DNA from: Marinicella sp.
Lineage (GTDB): Bacteria > Pseudomonadota > Gammaproteobacteria > Xanthomonadales > Marinicellaceae
Direction of reading: 5' to 3'
Assembly: GCA_028284365.1 (NCBI GenBank)
Contig: JANQRW010000079.1
Span: forward strand, 1 to 64,000
Length of the DNA stretch: 64,000 bases
This document shows, one piece after another, positions 9,778-19,034 of the stretch. The notes under the pieces were generated by a model. The model did no database searches and was not told the DNA's origin. It saw nothing but the letters and a program-made list of their open reading frames with translations. Within the stretch, counting starts at the first letter, position 1; every line of letters starts with the position of its first letter. The translations under genes and the position numbers were made by a program.

Positions 9778-10932
9778 CTACAAGTTCAAATCAATATCAG
9801 AAAGCTCATAACTCCAAGGTGAATGAATCACCTTGATTTTAACCAGCTTTGGTGCTTTTTTATCAATCCAATAGTATTGTGATGGTGCCCCTCCGGAGTA
9901 CTCAATCTTGTAAGTATCGAATGTCCCGGCAGGTACGGTGATTTTCTCTTCACCGTGATAAATGACATTTACCAACTTAGTACTTCCATCGTAACCATTA
10001 AACCACTGAATCAACAATTCTACAGATGGTTTAACCGGCAGCAAATGAGCCAACATGATACTGCTTGTTCGTTCCAATGTACCTTCGGGAAAGCTTGTAT
10101 CCAAATCTATTCTACCCTGTTTTTTAAAAAGTTCTCTTTGCATATCAGTGTGTCCAGTAACTTGGTTCTTTTGCCAATTCAAGCTGATGTCCACCGGTGC
10201 TCCCACATGGCCTTTCATAGATAATTGTTTCGGAGCCAAATCATTGGCATTAACAGTGACCTGGATTGTTGCGTCAATACCCATGCGCTCAATTTGGGTG
10301 AGTTCTTTTAATTCATATGTATCTTGTTCTTGTCGAAACTGATGAATGGATTGACCAACTTTTTCACCTTTAAAAAGCATATCGAAAGTCAAATCACCTT
10401 CAAAATAGTTTGTGGTTAACGGTTTAAACTGACTCAATGTCTGTGTGGCCTGCGTTGGTAAACTTTTCAAAACATTTAAAGTTGTTTTTTCTTCACCAAA
10501 GACCACTTGGAACAAGTTATCAAAATCCACTTCATCCAAACTAAAAGTAGCCTGATCAGATAATAAATAAGTCAACATCGGTGTGGTGTTACTGTGTCCA
10601 ACCACCCATGCATTGCCCTGTTGTTGTTTCAAAATTTCCGCAAAAGCATTTAAGTCTCTTGGGTTATAGATTTTTACTTCAATTCCCAAAAAATCTGCTA
10701 GAGGTTTTGCTGTGAGTTGTGTTCGTCGATAGTTAGTGCTGTAAATGTGCTCAATCTTTGCAGTAGAAAGCATTTTAGCCAAATTGTTTGCTCGCTCTTG
10801 ACCTTGCTCAGTTAATGCCGGGTCTTTACTGCCATCCCCAACTTTCTCAGCATGCCTAGACAAGTAAATCGTTTTGGCATTTACTGTAACCAAGTTAATT
10901 ATAAGCAAAATACCCATCAAAAGTTTATACAT
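9778..10932 (-). CDS. Periplasmic histidine phosphatase fused to a C-terminal DUF3108-like domain
   Basis: 384-aa secreted protein. Start taken as ATG at 10932 (AGGGA is suitably placed upstream; a GTG three bases earlier is also possible). A signal peptide spans residues 1-19 (cleavage after VNA). Residues 21-130 form a SixA-like phosphoglycerate-mutase-superfamily domain: LSRHAE with Arg26-His27, and the second catalytic His113 in VVGHSNT. Residues about 170-384 are a different, beta-rich domain containing VPAGTFDTYKIEY and YYWIDKKAPKLVK, resembling DUF3108-type periplasmic domains. The phosphatase lacks part of the usual C-terminal insert, so the substrate is unclear. It is monocistronic, upstream of nothing obvious. 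Confidence 0.8.
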   Translation of the reverse strand: MYKLLMGILLIINLVTVNAKTIYLSRHAEKVGDGSKDPALTEQGQERANNLAKMLSTAKIEHIYSTNYRRTQLTAKPLADFLGIEVKIYNPRDLNAFAEILKQQQGNAWVVGHSNTTPMLTYLLSDQATFSLDEVDFDNLFQVVFGEEKTTLNVLKSLPTQATQTLSQFKPLTTNYFEGDLTFDMLFKGEKVGQSIHQFRQEQDTYELKELTQIERMGIDATIQVTVNANDLAPKQLSMKGHVGAPVDISLNWQKNQVTGHTDMQRELFKKQGRIDLDTSFPEGTLERTSSIMLAHLLPVKPSVELLIQWFNGYDGSTKLVNVIYHGEEKITVPAGTFDTYKIEYSGGAPSQYYWIDKKAPKLVKIKVIHSPWSYELSDIDLNL

Positions 10933-11107
10933 CACATATCCCTAATAAAAGTACACTGATTCTAACAACAATTCAGCACCGATAAATCTTGCAAAAGTCA
11001 TGGTTATAAAATTTGCTCATGCTAAAATAATTACAGTTATTGTGATACGTTTAAAACAACCGATTACCTCGAACCAGCTCATTGTATTATGCGTTGATGA
11101 AATACAA

Positions 11108-14100
11108 TCAGTTTTTGGTAAGTACCTGTTGAATGGATGACTTGGTGAGTGCTTCTTCTATTAAGTCATAAGATGGTCTGATTTTGTGCTGTTCAGAAAG
11201 CTTGAGATTTACTTTTTGTTTGTCCTTTTTGAAATGAATATACAGTTGGGCTTTACCTTTACCGTGTTTGTCTAACAATTCCTGAATGTGACGCCCAAGC
11301 TGCTCACTGTTATGTATACTCACAAAACAAATTCTGTCACAGAATAGTGCCACCGCTTCATCGATACTGTATAGATTATTAACCGATGTGACAAAAATTT
11401 CGTTATCAGGTTTACCGTCTTTGCCTTTAAAAGTTTTCATTCCTGCCGTCCCTTCAATCAATATCATGGCATTGTTTTCTAGTTTTTCTTGAGACTTGTA
11501 AAAAAACTGCTCAGTGATATTAAATTCGAAGACACCGGACTGATCCACAATTTTGACTTTCATTTTTCCTCTGAAGCCCGGTCGAGATCCGGTCACCAAC
11601 CCCACAACTCTAAAATCTTTGGTTTTGGTATTTTTGATGTTCATTTCATGGAAATGATTCAACTCAAATGTAGTCACATGCGATAAGCATTTACTGGCCA
11701 ATTTGAGCGGATGGTCACTGAGAAATGTACCAGTGGCAGTTTTTTCCGCCAATAAACGTTCCAATCTGGAATCTTCATCTACAGTCGGTAACTTAATCGA
11801 CTGATATGAACTGTTTCCCGCAGCATTACCAAACAAGTCAAACTGCCCCGCATCACGGTCTTTACTCATTTGATCAGCCGCCTTAACCACACATTCCATA
11901 CCATCCATTAATTGGCGACGGTTATCATGCATCTGATCAAAAGCTCCTGAACGTATTAAAGCTTCTAGTGTGCGCTTGTTGACCTTTCTTAGATTAACTC
12001 GCCTGCATAAATCCTGAAATGACTCAAAAGGACCGCCTAGCTCCCGGGCATTAACAATTTCCTCAATAGCGCCTTCACCAACACCTTTAATCGCTCCTAA
12101 TCCATAAATAATGGCGCCCTCCTTTGCTTTGAATTTATAAACCGAATCATTAACAAAAGGTGGGTTAACCTCAATTTTGAAGCTACGGATATCAAACAAT
12201 TGATGCACCACTTTATCAGTATTGTCCATATCTGCTGATAACACTGCGGACATAAAATGTACTGGATAATGTGCTTTTAAATAAGCCGTTTGATAAGACA
12301 CCAAGGCATAGGCAGCAGAATGTGATTTATTGAAACCATAACCAGCGAAAGTTTCAATCTGAGCAAATATTTCAGCGGCCAATTCTTCTTTCACCCCCCT
12401 TTCAACCGCACCATCAATAAAAATCTGTTTCTGTTGTTCCATGACTGATGCAATCTTCTTACCCATGGCTTTGCGCAATATATCCGCGCCTCCTAAAGTG
12501 TAGCCAGACAAGACCTGTGCAATCTGCATCACTTGTTCCTGATATAAAATCACACCATATGTTGGCTTTAAGATTTCAATCAAAGACTCATGCATGTAGT
12601 TGGGGGTTTCCATTCCGTGTTTACATTTTACATACGTATCCACCATGCCTGAATCCAACGGGCCTGGACGGTACAATGCCACCAGAGCAATGATGTCTTC
12701 AAAACTGTCAGGCTTTAATCGACCAATCAATGCCTGCATACCAGATGACTCTAACTGGAACACCGAAGTGGTCTTAGCTGACCTGAGTAAGGCAAAAGTT
12801 TTTTTATCATCCAACGGTATGTTTGTAATGTCTGGTTTATGACCTGTTTCTTGTTCGATCGACTGTAATGCCCAATCAATAATGGTCAAGGTTCTTAAAC
12901 CCAAGAAATCAAATTTCACCAAACCAATTGATTCAACGTCATCTTTATCAAACTGGGAAACCACAGACTGGGAGTTTTCCTCAACGTAAACTGGACAAAA
13001 ATCACTGATGGCACTGGGCGCTATAACCACACCACCAGCATGTTTCCCCACATTTCGCTTTAAGCCTTCTAGTTTTAAAGACAAATCAATCACTTCTTGC
13101 GCTTCTTCATCTTCCTCGTATAAAGCAGCCATCTCCGGTGCTTTCTTCAATGATTCAGTTAAGGTAATACCCAAATCATTAGGAATTAACTTAGCAATAC
13201 CGTCGACCACCGGATAGGGGTAACCCAAAACACGGCCAGCGTCCCTGATAACTGCTTTGGCATTCATCGAACCATAAGTGATGATCTGACTGACCTTTTC
13301 TTTACCATACTTATCTGCCACATATGCAATAACTTCATCACGTCTGTCCATGCAAAAATCAACATCAAAGTCAGGCATGGAAATCCGTTCTGGGTTCAGG
13401 AATCGCTCAAACAGTAATTCATATTTCAGAGGGTCTAAATCAGTGATCTGCAACACATATGCAACCAGCGAACCAGCACCTGAACCACGCCCCGGCCCCA
13501 CTGGAATTTCATTGTCTTTAGACCATTTAATGAAATCAGATACGATTAAAAAATAACCTGGAAATCCCATGTCCAAGATCACTTTGATTTCATGATCTAA
13601 ACGATCATGGTAATCTTCAATACTGTAATCAGGATCTGGCCCTTTTGTTTCTAAAAACTGATTGAGGCTATCACGACACAGTTGGGCGAAATAAGCATCG
13701 ATGGTAAAACCATCGGGTATAGGGAAATCAGGTAAATAGTAATCTTTGAAGTTAAAGTCCAGACTACACCTTTGAGCAATTGCGTAACTGTTTTGTATCA
13801 GACCAGGATGAGCAGCGAATAAATCACACATCTGTTCGCTTGATTTGATGTATTGTTCCTCAGTGTATTCTTTAGGCCGTTTGGGGTCGGCCAGCACATA
13901 TCCTCGATTAATGCATATTCTGGCCTCATGGGCATTAAAATCATCGGCCTCTAAAAATCGACATCGACCAGTCGCTACCGCTGGAATGTTTTGATGCGAG
14001 GCCATATATATGGCAGCAGAATTAAATGTCATCTCCTGCTCACGACCAACCTCAGCAACTGCTAAATAATAACGATCACCGAAAACAGCTTGCCACTGCA

Positions 14101-14563
14101 GCATCGCATCAACAGCTAAATCTAACTTTTGGTTGGCAATGAAGCGACCCGCATCGCTGAACATACTGTCTGCCAATACAATTAAACCTGCATGATGTTC
14201 AAGAATATAAGCCATGTCCACACATGGTTGATGATACTTATTGCGATTGTATTGGGCATGCGAAATAATTTGGCTTAAATGCAAATACCCTTGTCTGTTT
14301 TGGCACAATAGAGTTAACTCAAACACTTCATCGGGGTTATCACTGTTACATACCCAAATATCAGCTCCAATGATGGGTTTAATGCCAGCTTTTTTAGCAG
14401 CATTAAAAAACTTAATAGTGGCAAACACATTATTCATGTCAGTAATGGCCACCGCCGGCATATCCAGCGCCTTAACCTTTTCAATCAATTGCGAAATTCT
14501 GATGGTTGAATCTACAATCGCGTATTCACTGTGTACATTAAGATGGATAAATTGATTATTCAT
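11108..14563 (-). CDS. dnaE: DNA polymerase III subunit alpha
   Basis: Replicative polymerase catalytic subunit, 1151 aa (family about 1160). The N-terminal PHP domain begins at FIHLNVHSEYA (residues 5-15) and TDMNN (41-45). Polymerase motif PDFDVDFC at 397-404 carries the catalytic Asp400 and Asp402, followed by the third acidic region in KFDFLGLRTLT. The tandem helix-hairpin-helix region and OB-fold follow, and the last 150 residues are the tau-binding tail. It begins 3 bases after the rnhB stop and ends the long minus-strand lpx operon. In E. coli accA follows dnaE, but here the next gene is the unrelated phosphatase. Confidence 0.98.
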   Translation of the reverse strand: MNNQFIHLNVHSEYAIVDSTIRISQLIEKVKALDMPAVAITDMNNVFATIKFFNAAKKAGIKPIIGADIWVCNSDNPDEVFELTLLCQNRQGYLHLSQIISHAQYNRNKYHQPCVDMAYILEHHAGLIVLADSMFSDAGRFIANQKLDLAVDAMLQWQAVFGDRYYLAVAEVGREQEMTFNSAAIYMASHQNIPAVATGRCRFLEADDFNAHEARICINRGYVLADPKRPKEYTEEQYIKSSEQMCDLFAAHPGLIQNSYAIAQRCSLDFNFKDYYLPDFPIPDGFTIDAYFAQLCRDSLNQFLETKGPDPDYSIEDYHDRLDHEIKVILDMGFPGYFLIVSDFIKWSKDNEIPVGPGRGSGAGSLVAYVLQITDLDPLKYELLFERFLNPERISMPDFDVDFCMDRRDEVIAYVADKYGKEKVSQIITYGSMNAKAVIRDAGRVLGYPYPVVDGIAKLIPNDLGITLTESLKKAPEMAALYEEDEEAQEVIDLSLKLEGLKRNVGKHAGGVVIAPSAISDFCPVYVEENSQSVVSQFDKDDVESIGLVKFDFLGLRTLTIIDWALQSIEQETGHKPDITNIPLDDKKTFALLRSAKTTSVFQLESSGMQALIGRLKPDSFEDIIALVALYRPGPLDSGMVDTYVKCKHGMETPNYMHESLIEILKPTYGVILYQEQVMQIAQVLSGYTLGGADILRKAMGKKIASVMEQQKQIFIDGAVERGVKEELAAEIFAQIETFAGYGFNKSHSAAYALVSYQTAYLKAHYPVHFMSAVLSADMDNTDKVVHQLFDIRSFKIEVNPPFVNDSVYKFKAKEGAIIYGLGAIKGVGEGAIEEIVNARELGGPFESFQDLCRRVNLRKVNKRTLEALIRSGAFDQMHDNRRQLMDGMECVVKAADQMSKDRDAGQFDLFGNAAGNSSYQSIKLPTVDEDSRLERLLAEKTATGTFLSDHPLKLASKCLSHVTTFELNHFHEMNIKNTKTKDFRVVGLVTGSRPGFRGKMKVKIVDQSGVFEFNITEQFFYKSQEKLENNAMILIEGTAGMKTFKGKDGKPDNEIFVTSVNNLYSIDEAVALFCDRICFVSIHNSEQLGRHIQELLDKHGKGKAQLYIHFKKDKQKVNLKLSEQHKIRPSYDLIEEALTKSSIQQVLTKN

Positions 14564-14566
14564 ACC

Positions 14567-15130
14567 TTACAACAACTCCATCTGCAGTAAATTCCTCACA
14601 GGAGCAAAAGTTTTGCGATGATGTCTACAAGGCCCATGGGTTTTGATCGCATGTAAGTGTTGTTTTGTGCCATAGCCTTTGTGTTGTGCAAAACCATAAT
14701 TAGGATAATTTTTATCAAGCTCTTGCATCAACATATCACGCTCTGTTTTAGCAATAATTGATGCTGCACTGATCGCTGTAACTTTTCCATCACCACCTAC
14801 AATGGCTTCACTTTCAATACCAAAATCAGGACTTTTATTACCATCAACCAATACCTTTTTGGGGGTAAGTCTTAATCGTTCAACCGCTTGTAACATACCT
14901 TGCATGGTAGCCTGGAAAATATTGATTCGATCAATTTGTTCAACAGATATGTGAACAACAGACCACGAAAGTGCCTTGGATTTTATTTCATCAACCAATA
15001 ACAAACGTTTTTTCTCTGATAATTTCTTAGAATCATCCAAACCAGAGATTGAACTTTCTAAAATAACCGCAGCAACTGTAACAGGTCCCGCCAGAGGGCC
15101 TCGGCCTGCTTCATCAACACCAGCAATCAA
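14567..15130 (-). CDS. rnhB: Ribonuclease HII
   Basis: Removes ribonucleotides from DNA:RNA hybrids. The N-terminus IAGVDEAGRG gives the catalytic Asp6-Glu7 of the DEAGRG motif; VLVDGN near residue 94 supplies the third acidic position, and SIIAKTERD is the conserved C-terminal helix. The start is TTG at 15130, inside a four-base TTGA overlap with the lpxB stop; no ATG is available before the catalytic motif. At 187 aa it lacks the short N-terminal extension seen in E. coli RnhB but is otherwise complete. Confidence 0.95.
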   Translation of the reverse strand: MIAGVDEAGRGPLAGPVTVAAVILESSISGLDDSKKLSEKKRLLLVDEIKSKALSWSVVHISVEQIDRINIFQATMQGMLQAVERLRLTPKKVLVDGNKSPDFGIESEAIVGGDGKVTAISAASIIAKTERDMLMQELDKNYPNYGFAQHKGYGTKQHLHAIKTHGPCRHHRKTFAPVRNLLQMELL

Positions 15131-16266
15131 CTTCTTTGCTCCAAAAATTCTTTCACTGCCATTGCTGCTTGGTTTTCAGCATCTGGCAACAGCGTTCGGT
15201 GAATCTTCTCAAACTGATCAATCAACCCTGTTTGAGGTTTTTTATTCATGACTGAATCACAAGCCGCAATCAAGTTTTCTGCGTTTAACTCTTTTTGCAT
15301 CACTTCTGGCACTAAAAAATCACCATACAAAACGTTTGGCAATGAATAATAAGGCAATTGCATCATCTTGAAAGTATTAACCATCCACCAGGTAACAGAT
15401 GAAATTTGATAGGCCACAACCATTGGGGTTTTGCATAGCATGGCTTCCAAAGCCACTGTGCCCGAGCCAAGTAAAGCAAAATCAGCAGCTGCCAACAGCT
15501 CCGTAGTGTCATTTACCCATTCAACCCTTATGCCTTCTGCATCCAATAAAGATTGCGTCAGTTCAATTTTATCCAAGCTCACATTACTGCTCATGACCTG
15601 CCAGTCAGAACCCAGTTTCATTTCTTTGATGGTTTTTGCAAAAACGGGTACCAGGCTTTTGATTTCTCGAACCCTACTGCCAGGCAATAAGGCCAAAACA
15701 TTCTCACATCTCGCATTGATGTTTTCTTTTTCTTTTGATTTATTGATCTTAATTGGTATGCTTTGTGCCAATGGATGACCAACAAATTTTGCCTTGATCG
15801 AAGTTGGTTCATATATATCAGTTTCAAAAGGAAATAAAGTCAATAAACCATCAATAAACTGCTGCATTTTAAAAACTCTATTGGGTCGCCATGCCCATAC
15901 TGATGGGCTTACATAATGGATGACAGGTATGTCATTTCTTTTCAGGGTTTTGGCGATTGAAAAATTCAGATCCGGTGAATCAACTCCAATAAAAACATCA
16001 GGTTTGAAATCAATAATTTGTTTAACAATTTGTTTCTTTATCTTCAATAGCTGTGGTAAATCCTTGAGTACTTCAGCTAAACCCATAACTGAAAACACTT
16101 CATTGTCTTGAATCACCTCAGCAGGGGTGGCTTTGATTTTTGAACCGCCTACCGCAATGGTTTTTAATTCAGGAATCAACTCATACAAATCATTAAGCAA
16201 AGTGGCGCCTAACAAATCACTGGATGCTTCACCAGCAACCACGGCTATTTTTAGCCCTTCAGGCAT
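15127..16266 (-). CDS. lpxB: Lipid-A-disaccharide synthase
   Basis: GT19 family glycosyltransferase that joins UDP-2,3-diacylglucosamine and lipid X at the inner membrane. AGEASSDLLGA at residues 11-21 is the family N-terminal motif, and the central VSPSVWAWRPNR and GSGTVALEAMLCKTPMVVAY segments are characteristic. 379 aa is the normal length. Its start shares one base with the lpxA stop (TAATG), so it is translationally coupled in lpxD-fabZ-lpxA-lpxB. Confidence 0.97.
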   Translation of the reverse strand: MPEGLKIAVVAGEASSDLLGATLLNDLYELIPELKTIAVGGSKIKATPAEVIQDNEVFSVMGLAEVLKDLPQLLKIKKQIVKQIIDFKPDVFIGVDSPDLNFSIAKTLKRNDIPVIHYVSPSVWAWRPNRVFKMQQFIDGLLTLFPFETDIYEPTSIKAKFVGHPLAQSIPIKINKSKEKENINARCENVLALLPGSRVREIKSLVPVFAKTIKEMKLGSDWQVMSSNVSLDKIELTQSLLDAEGIRVEWVNDTTELLAAADFALLGSGTVALEAMLCKTPMVVAYQISSVTWWMVNTFKMMQLPYYSLPNVLYGDFLVPEVMQKELNAENLIAACDSVMNKKPQTGLIDQFEKIHRTLLPDAENQAAMAVKEFLEQRS

Positions 16267-17036
16267 TACCGAATAATACTGCGGGTTGAACCTGCTATGA
16301 AATCAGCCATCATTCTAACGTCTTCAGATTCATTGCTAATTTGATTAAGTTCAATCACCGCTTGATCTAGCTTTAAGTCTGATTTGTACAAAATCCGATA
16401 TGCTTTTTTAATCAAGGATATTCGGTTTTTATCAAAACCACGGCGCTTTAAACCTTCAAAGTTAATGGCTCGTGGTTTAGCTGGATTACCTTGGGCCATA
16501 ACAAATGGTGGAAGGTCTTTTTGGAAGCCTGAGTCCATTGCTGAAAAAGAATGCGCACCTATGCGACAAAATTGATGAATCTTGCTGAAGCCACCTAAAA
16601 TGGCGTAATCACCCACATGAACATGTCCGGCAAGTGAACTACAGTTGGCTAAAATGGTGTGATTGCCTAATACACAATCGTGAGCGATGTGCACATAAGC
16701 CATGATCCAGTTATCATTGCCAACCTGTGTTATTCCTGCATCATCTACTGTTCCCCTGTTTATGGTGACATATTCACGAATGGTATTACCATCACCTATA
16801 ATGAGTTTAGTCGACTCATCAGCAAATTTTTTATCCTGTGGGTCTTCACCTATTGAAGCAAAAGGATATATCTTATTACCTTTTCCAAGCGTGGTGTGCT
16901 TGGCTATTACCACATGAGATTTGAGTACACAATCATCGCCTATGACTGTATCTGGCTCGACAACACAGTATGGTCCAATACTGACGTTATTACCTATCTC
17001 TGCTGAAACATCAACTATTGCTGTTGGGTGGATCAT
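16266..17036 (-). CDS. lpxA: UDP-N-acetylglucosamine acyltransferase
   Basis: First acyl transfer of lipid A synthesis, 256 aa, built of left-handed beta-helix hexapeptide repeats starting at IHPTAIVDVSAEIGNNV. The catalytic His lies in AYVHIAHDCVLGNH. The C-terminal helical domain (about 190-256) is intact. The start overlaps the fabZ stop by four bases (ATGA). Confidence 0.97.
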   Translation of the reverse strand: MIHPTAIVDVSAEIGNNVSIGPYCVVEPDTVIGDDCVLKSHVVIAKHTTLGKGNKIYPFASIGEDPQDKKFADESTKLIIGDGNTIREYVTINRGTVDDAGITQVGNDNWIMAYVHIAHDCVLGNHTILANCSSLAGHVHVGDYAILGGFSKIHQFCRIGAHSFSAMDSGFQKDLPPFVMAQGNPAKPRAINFEGLKRRGFDKNRISLIKKAYRILYKSDLKLDQAVIELNQISNESEDVRMMADFIAGSTRSIIR

Positions 17037-17485
17037 TTACTTTTCTCTGCACATAAAATATCGGCTTTAGCCACCACTTTTCCCTCCACCGTCGCCTTGC
17101 ATTGATATTGTGTCATACTCTTGATTACTTTTTTAATATGACACTCAAACACCAGTTGATCTCCTGGCGTGACTATCTGAGTGAATTTGGCATTATCAAC
17201 CTTGACCAGATAGAACAGTGCATCATTGGCACTGCCATTTCTTGACAATTGTGTCAGCACACCAGCAGCTTGTGCCATTCCTTCTACTAACATAACACCT
17301 GGCATAACTGGATGTCTTGGGAAATGACCTTCAAACTGCGGCTCATTAAAAGTCACATTTTTAACGGCCTTAATCCACTCACCTGGTTGGTAATCCAATA
17401 CTTTATCCACCAACAAAAAAGGATAGCGATGTGGGATAAGTTCCATAATTTGTTCAACACCAATGCTCTTGTTTTGTTCAGTCAT
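17033..17485 (-). CDS. fabZ: (3R)-hydroxyacyl-ACP dehydratase FabZ
   Basis: Hot-dog fold dehydratase of type II fatty acid synthesis, competing with LpxA/LpxD for hydroxyacyl-ACP, hence its place in the lpx operon. The HRYPFLLVDKV and GHFPRHPVMPGVMLVEGMAQ motifs with catalytic His and Glu are present. I use ATG at 17485; a TTG three bases earlier is also in frame. It overlaps the end of lpxD by eight bases. 150 aa is typical. Confidence 0.97.
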   Translation of the reverse strand: MTEQNKSIGVEQIMELIPHRYPFLLVDKVLDYQPGEWIKAVKNVTFNEPQFEGHFPRHPVMPGVMLVEGMAQAAGVLTQLSRNGSANDALFYLVKVDNAKFTQIVTPGDQLVFECHIKKVIKSMTQYQCKATVEGKVVAKADILCAEKSK

Positions 17486-18503
17486 CAATATTTTTCTCCA
17501 ATTGCTTCACTCGTTTTGTCAGCTGGTCTAATTGTTTAACCCTCACAGCATTTCTGCGCCATTGTTTAGTTGGCTGTAAAGGCGCAACAGAACTGTAAGA
17601 GTCAGCTTCTGTGATTGAATGGGTTACCAAGGCCATTGCTTGAATGGTGACACCATCACAAATTTCTATGTGACCAACAATACCTACTCCTCCGCCTATA
17701 AAACAATTCTTACCAATCTTGGTTGAACCTGCCACAGCCGTACATCCAGCTATCACGGTATGATCGCCAATTTGTACATTATGACCTATCTGAATTTGGT
17801 TGTCCAAACGAACATCATTGCCCAACTTGGTGTTTTCGATGGCACCACAATCAATAGTGGTGTTGGCACCTATCTCACAATCATCACCAATTTCAACAAT
17901 ACCAGTTTGCGGTATTTTAACCCAACCTGATTTATCCCTGGCTAAACCAAAGCCATCAGCACCAATAACTGCTCCAGGATGCACGATCACCCGATCACCT
18001 ATAACTGTACCAGCTTCGATTTTAACCCCTGCTTTAATCTGACAATCGCTACCTAGTTTAACGCCATCACCAATCGAAACCTGTGAACCAATAACACAGT
18101 TATCCCCAATCACCACATCATCACCGATGAATGACAAAGGACCCACAGCCACAAAACCTCCAAGTTTAACTTTTTCTGATACCACTGCAGATGAATGAAT
18201 TTCGGTTTGGGCTTTCATTGTGTTTTCATTTATTGAATGAAACAACTGAGCAATGCGTGCGAATGTTACGTATGGATTATTTGAAATTAAAGCATTGCCC
18301 TGATAGCTCTCTGCTGCTGTTGCAGATAGAATCACCGCACCTGCTTTGGTTTGATTAAGAAACTTGGTATAACTTGGGTTAGCGAGGAATGTGATTTGAT
18401 CATGAGTGGCATTTTCCAAAGTTGCCACTGACTTTAAGAGTAAATTACCATCGCCTTTGAATTCTAAATCTTGTATTTGAGCCAACTCAGCTAAGGTTTT
18501 CAT
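17478..18503 (-). CDS. lpxD: UDP-3-O-(3-hydroxyacyl)glucosamine N-acyltransferase
   Basis: Third step of lipid A synthesis. The N-terminal uridine-binding domain (1-100) precedes hexapeptide repeats (about 100-300); the catalytic His is in QIQIGHNVQIG. The C-terminal helix ends in a heptad-like LDQLTKRVKQLEKNI coiled coil. 341 aa is normal. It lies nine bases after ompH, the standard bamA-skp-lpxD-fabZ order. Confidence 0.97.
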   Translation of the reverse strand: MKTLAELAQIQDLEFKGDGNLLLKSVATLENATHDQITFLANPSYTKFLNQTKAGAVILSATAAESYQGNALISNNPYVTFARIAQLFHSINENTMKAQTEIHSSAVVSEKVKLGGFVAVGPLSFIGDDVVIGDNCVIGSQVSIGDGVKLGSDCQIKAGVKIEAGTVIGDRVIVHPGAVIGADGFGLARDKSGWVKIPQTGIVEIGDDCEIGANTTIDCGAIENTKLGNDVRLDNQIQIGHNVQIGDHTVIAGCTAVAGSTKIGKNCFIGGGVGIVGHIEICDGVTIQAMALVTHSITEADSYSSVAPLQPTKQWRRNAVRVKQLDQLTKRVKQLEKNIDD

Positions 18504-18512
18504 AGAATAACC

Positions 18513-19031
18513 TCACTGACCAGATGAATATTTTGCTCGTAATTTTTGCAGAATTTCATCAGTGATGTCTATGTTTTCATTGGCATACAAAATAGCATTA
18601 ATCAAAATTGCATCATACCCATTTTCCTGCGCATATTGGGAGACAACGGTCCGAATCTCTTTTTGGATATCATCTACCAATTGTGAATTACGAACAGTAA
18701 TGGCATCCTTCATATCCTCCCTCGCTCTTCTGACTTGGCGCTCTAATATCCTGGCACGCTCTTGTAGCTCCGAAAGTTTATCAGGTGTCATGAAATTACC
18801 TTCTTTGCTGATGGTATTTTCAAGTTGGTGTAAATCTGCCTCCTGCTCTGAAATGCGGTTGTCTTGCTCTTCAAATTCTGCAGTTAAAGTTTGATTGGCA
18901 GCTAAAATCTGTGGTGATTGGCTGATCAACATATCCATATCAACATAACCAATTTTACCATCCGCTATAACATCACTTGTTATCAACAAATACAAGCCAG
19001 CTATGAAATATTTTAACCGCAACAATGACAT
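18513..19031 (-). CDS. skp: OmpH/Skp-family periplasmic chaperone
   Basis: 172-aa secreted protein with a signal peptide ending near IADG (residues about 22-25), then GKIGYVDMDMLI, the typical Skp start, and a long charged coiled coil (about 50-120) forming the tentacles that hold unfolded outer-membrane proteins for BamA. Gap to bamA is three bases. Sequence conservation in this family is low; context carries much of the call. Confidence 0.92.
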   Translation of the reverse strand: MSLLRLKYFIAGLYLLITSDVIADGKIGYVDMDMLISQSPQILAANQTLTAEFEEQDNRISEQEADLHQLENTISKEGNFMTPDKLSELQERARILERQVRRAREDMKDAITVRNSQLVDDIQKEIRTVVSQYAQENGYDAILINAILYANENIDITDEILQKLRAKYSSGQ

Positions 19032-19034
19032 GTT

